From Aquipseudomonas alcaligenes (GTDB lineage Bacteria > Pseudomonadota > Gammaproteobacteria > Pseudomonadales > Pseudomonadaceae), in NCBI RefSeq assembly GCF_003205495.1, contig NZ_QJRX01000013.1:1-39711 (forward strand): a DNA stretch of 39,711 nt. The letters run 5' to 3'. The number at the start of each line of letters is the position of its first letter. Position 1 is the first letter of the stretch. The notes under the pieces were generated by a model. The model saw only the letters and a program-made list of their open reading frames with translations. It did no database searches and had not been told where the DNA came from. Below, piece by piece: positions 37,318 to 39,711 of this stretch. A program made the position numbers and the translations under genes.

Positions 37318-37323
37318 TCTCCG

Positions 37324-38054
<731 letters not shown>

Positions 38055-38058
<4 letters not shown>

Positions 38059-38720
38059 ACGGCTAACCTTTTCTGCAGGAGCTTGACCAGCTGCGAGGCG
38101 GCGAAGCTGAGGGTGAAGTACATGAGGCCGGCGAAGATCAGGAACTCGTGCGGCTGGCCGAGGATGTCGCCGCGCGAGCGGGCGGCGTTGAGGAAGTCCA
38201 TCAGGCCCACGGTGTAGACCAGCGAGGTGTCCTGGAACAGGATGATGCTCTGCTGCAGCAGCAGCGGCGTCATCTTGCGGAAGGCCTGCGGCAGGATGAT
38301 CAGGCGCATGCTCTGCGCGTAGGTCATGCCCAGCGCGGAGGCGGCGCCCATCTGGCCCTTGGGGATGGCCTGGATGCCGGCGCGGACGATCTCGCAGAAG
38401 TAGGCCGCCTCGAACATCACGAAGGCCACCAGGCACGAGGTGAAGGCGCCCACCGGGGTGTCCTCGCCGGTGATCCAGCGCAGGATGAAGGGCACCGCGA
38501 AGTAGAACCAGGTGATCACCAGCAGCAGCGGGATGGAGCGGAAGTAGTTGACGTAGGTGGCGGCGGCATTGGCCAGCAGGCGGTTGTGCGACAGCCGCGC
38601 GATGGCCAGCAGGGTGCCCAGCACCACGCCGCCGAGCACGCCCAGCACCATCAGCTGCAGGGTCATCAGCATGCCGTTCCACAGGCCCGGCAGGGCCGGG
38701 ACGATAGCGCTGAAATCCAT
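38055..38720 (-). CDS. aatM: Glutamate/aspartate ABC transporter permease AatM
   Basis: Inner-membrane permease, 221 aa, GltK-like. Begins MDFSAIVPALPGLWNGMLMT; EAA loop RAGIQAIPKGQMGAASALGMTYAQSMRLIILPQAFRKMTP is split by no gaps. About five helices. Its ATG overlaps the TAA of aatQ by one base (TAATG) and its stop overlaps aatP, indicating translational coupling through the operon. Pairs with AatQ to form the channel. Confidence 0.92.
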
Positions 38721-39466
38721 TATTTGCCTCCCACGGCGATCAGGCCGGGCACCGCGACCTTCTTCTCGATCAGGCGCATCAGCAGCATCAGGCTCATGTT
38801 CAGGGTGAAGTAGATCAGCGTGGCCAGGGTGAAGGCCTCGAACAGGTTGGCGCTGAATTCGGCGGTCTGCTTGGTCTGCGCCAGCAGCTCCATGAGGCCG
38901 ATCAGCGAGGCCACCGAGGAGTTCTTGAAGATGTTGAGGAACTCGCTGGTCAGCGGCGGGATGATGATGCGGAACGCCTGCGGCAGCAGGACGTTGGCGT
39001 AGATCTGTGGCAGGCGGAAGCCCAGCGCGTAGCCGGCGGCCAGCTGGCCCTTGGGCAGCGCCTGGATGCCGGTGCGCACCTGCTCGCAGACGCGCGCGGC
39101 GGTGAACAGGCCGAGGCACACGACCACGCTGATGAAGGCCGAGGTGGCCGGGTTGAGGTCCTGCTTGAACCACATTTCCAGCGGCTCGGGCAGCAGGTCC
39201 GGCACCAGGAAGTACCAGAGGAACAGCTGCACCAGCAGCGGCACGTTGCGGAACAGCTCCACGTAGCAGGTGGCGAAGCCGCTGATCCAGCGGTTCGGCA
39301 CGGTGCGCATCACGCCGAGCAGCGAGCCCAGCAGCAGGGCGATCAGCCAGCCGGCCAGGGCGATGGCGATGGTCCAGCCCAGGCCGGTGACGAACCAGTC
39401 CAGGTAGATCTCGTTGCCGATGCCGGTGGGCTTGAAGAACACGCCCCAGTCCCAGTTGTAATTCAT
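38720..39466 (-). CDS. aatQ: Glutamate/aspartate ABC transporter permease AatQ
   Basis: Inner-membrane permease, 248 aa, GltJ-like: MNYNWDWGVFFKPTG start typical of the family, EAA loop QVRTGIQALPKGQLAAGYALGFRLPQIYANVLLPQAFR, about five helices. First transporter gene inside the window; the binding-protein gene aatJ should lie to the right, beyond the repeats. A 58-nt stem-loop region stands between it and aatJ. AatJQMP imports glutamate and aspartate in P. putida and P. aeruginosa. Confidence 0.92.
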   Translation of the reverse strand: MNYNWDWGVFFKPTGIGNEIYLDWFVTGLGWTIAIALAGWLIALLLGSLLGVMRTVPNRWISGFATCYVELFRNVPLLVQLFLWYFLVPDLLPEPLEMWFKQDLNPATSAFISVVVCLGLFTAARVCEQVRTGIQALPKGQLAAGYALGFRLPQIYANVLLPQAFRIIIPPLTSEFLNIFKNSSVASLIGLMELLAQTKQTAEFSANLFEAFTLATLIYFTLNMSLMLLMRLIEKKVAVPGLIAVGGK

Positions 39467-39488
39467 CTTGGCTACCCACGATCAGGGC

Positions 39489-39546
39489 GGACAGGAGCCG
39501 GGGCCGACACGGTCCCCCACCGCGGTTGGCGGTGGTGCTCCTGTCC
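39489..39546 (-). promoter_or_regulatory. Nested stem-loop upstream of aatQ
   Basis: Outer arms GGACAGGAGC (39489-39498) and GCTCCTGTCC (39537-39546) are perfect complements. Between them CCACCGC and GCGGTGG (39517-39535) form an inner hairpin. With no T-run it is more likely an mRNA-stabilising or processing structure between the binding-protein gene and the permease genes than a terminator. Confidence 0.65.
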
Positions 39547-39609
39547 TAATTTACAGAGGTGAGGCGGCGCCGCTCTCGTGAAGTGGCGCCGTACCAACAG
39601 GGGGCTTCT

Positions 39610-39711
39610 TGCTCCCTCTCCCGTTCACGGGAGAGGGCCGGGGAGAGGGTTTCGCGTCGCCCCCTCTCCCCCAGCCCCTCTCCCCCGAGGGGAGAGGGGC
39701 TGGGGGAGAGG
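39610..39711. repeat. CCCTCTCCC-type palindromic repeats at the right edge
   Basis: GCTCCCTCTCCCGTTCACGG with its complement GGAGAGGGCC, then CCCCTCTCCCCCAGCCCCTC and the inverse GAGGGGAGAGGGGCTGGGGG running off the window. Same family as at 131 and 37212. The stretch 39547-39609 shows no gene; the aatJ stop codon was not found, so it lies further right. Confidence 0.75.

Overview
The window is a very GC-rich chromosomal stretch from a Pseudomonas, most like the P. aeruginosa / P. alcaligenes / P. citronellolis side of the genus. The identification rests on remembered gene order: a zwf/rpiR-type pair, pycR-pycA-pycB, the trans-4/3-hydroxyproline (lhp) cluster, the LuxR(MalT-type)-DUF1329-DUF1302 trio, and aatQMP with aauSR. 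No database search was run. There are no rRNA or tRNA genes, CRISPR arrays, insertion sequences or phage genes that I can see. Mobile-looking DNA is limited to short palindromic REP-like repeats.

Layout. 1-2650: repeats, then divergent zwf (-) and hexR-like regulator (+) around a textbook HexR operator. 2738-6392: a small PA3496-type protein, a pyrroline/piperideine-carboxylate reductase (dpkA-like), and a compact unit of unknown role made of a PNPOx-GAF-winged helix protein, a small PNPOx-like protein and a divergent 4-TM heme-copper-oxidase-like protein. 6465-20361, all minus strand: a hydroxyproline catabolic block. It holds 4-hydroxyproline epimerase, three-subunit D-hydroxyproline dehydrogenase, PAS-AraC activator, amino-acid ABC transporter, fused aconitase X (cis-3-hydroxyproline dehydratase), a second proline-racemase-family enzyme, a DHDPS-like deaminase, ketoglutarate semialdehyde dehydrogenase and a GntR/FCD regulator. 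Three near-identical ATTTCGTATACGATAT operators lie in front of three transcription units of the block.

20427-26086: LysR regulator (pycR-like), divergent two-subunit pyruvate carboxylase pycA-pycB, a terminator, then an SbtA-type sodium/bicarbonate permease with a small PII-like partner (SbtB-like). This arrangement places a bicarbonate importer next to a bicarbonate-consuming enzyme. 26116-27827: REP pair, DUF1127 protein, low-specificity L-threonine aldolase. 27840-33796: MalT-type LuxR regulator, DUF1329 and DUF1302 outer-membrane/lipid-associated proteins. 33965-39466: acidic amino acid two-component system aauS-aauR and transporter genes aatP, aatM, aatQ. The binding-protein gene aatJ is presumably just beyond the right edge.

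How the genes work together. trans-4-Hydroxy-L-proline would be imported, epimerised, oxidised, deaminated and oxidised to 2-oxoglutarate. 3-Hydroxyproline isomers would be dehydrated to pyrroline-2-carboxylate and reduced to proline. Glutamate/aspartate uptake (aat), threonine cleavage, anaplerosis by pyruvate carboxylase and NADPH supply by Zwf make this largely a carbon/nitrogen acquisition neighbourhood. In P. aeruginosa, as I remember it, zwf2-rpiR (PA5439-PA5438) sits directly beside pycR-pycA-pycB (PA5437-PA5435). Here about 17.7 kb, mostly the lhp block, lies between them.
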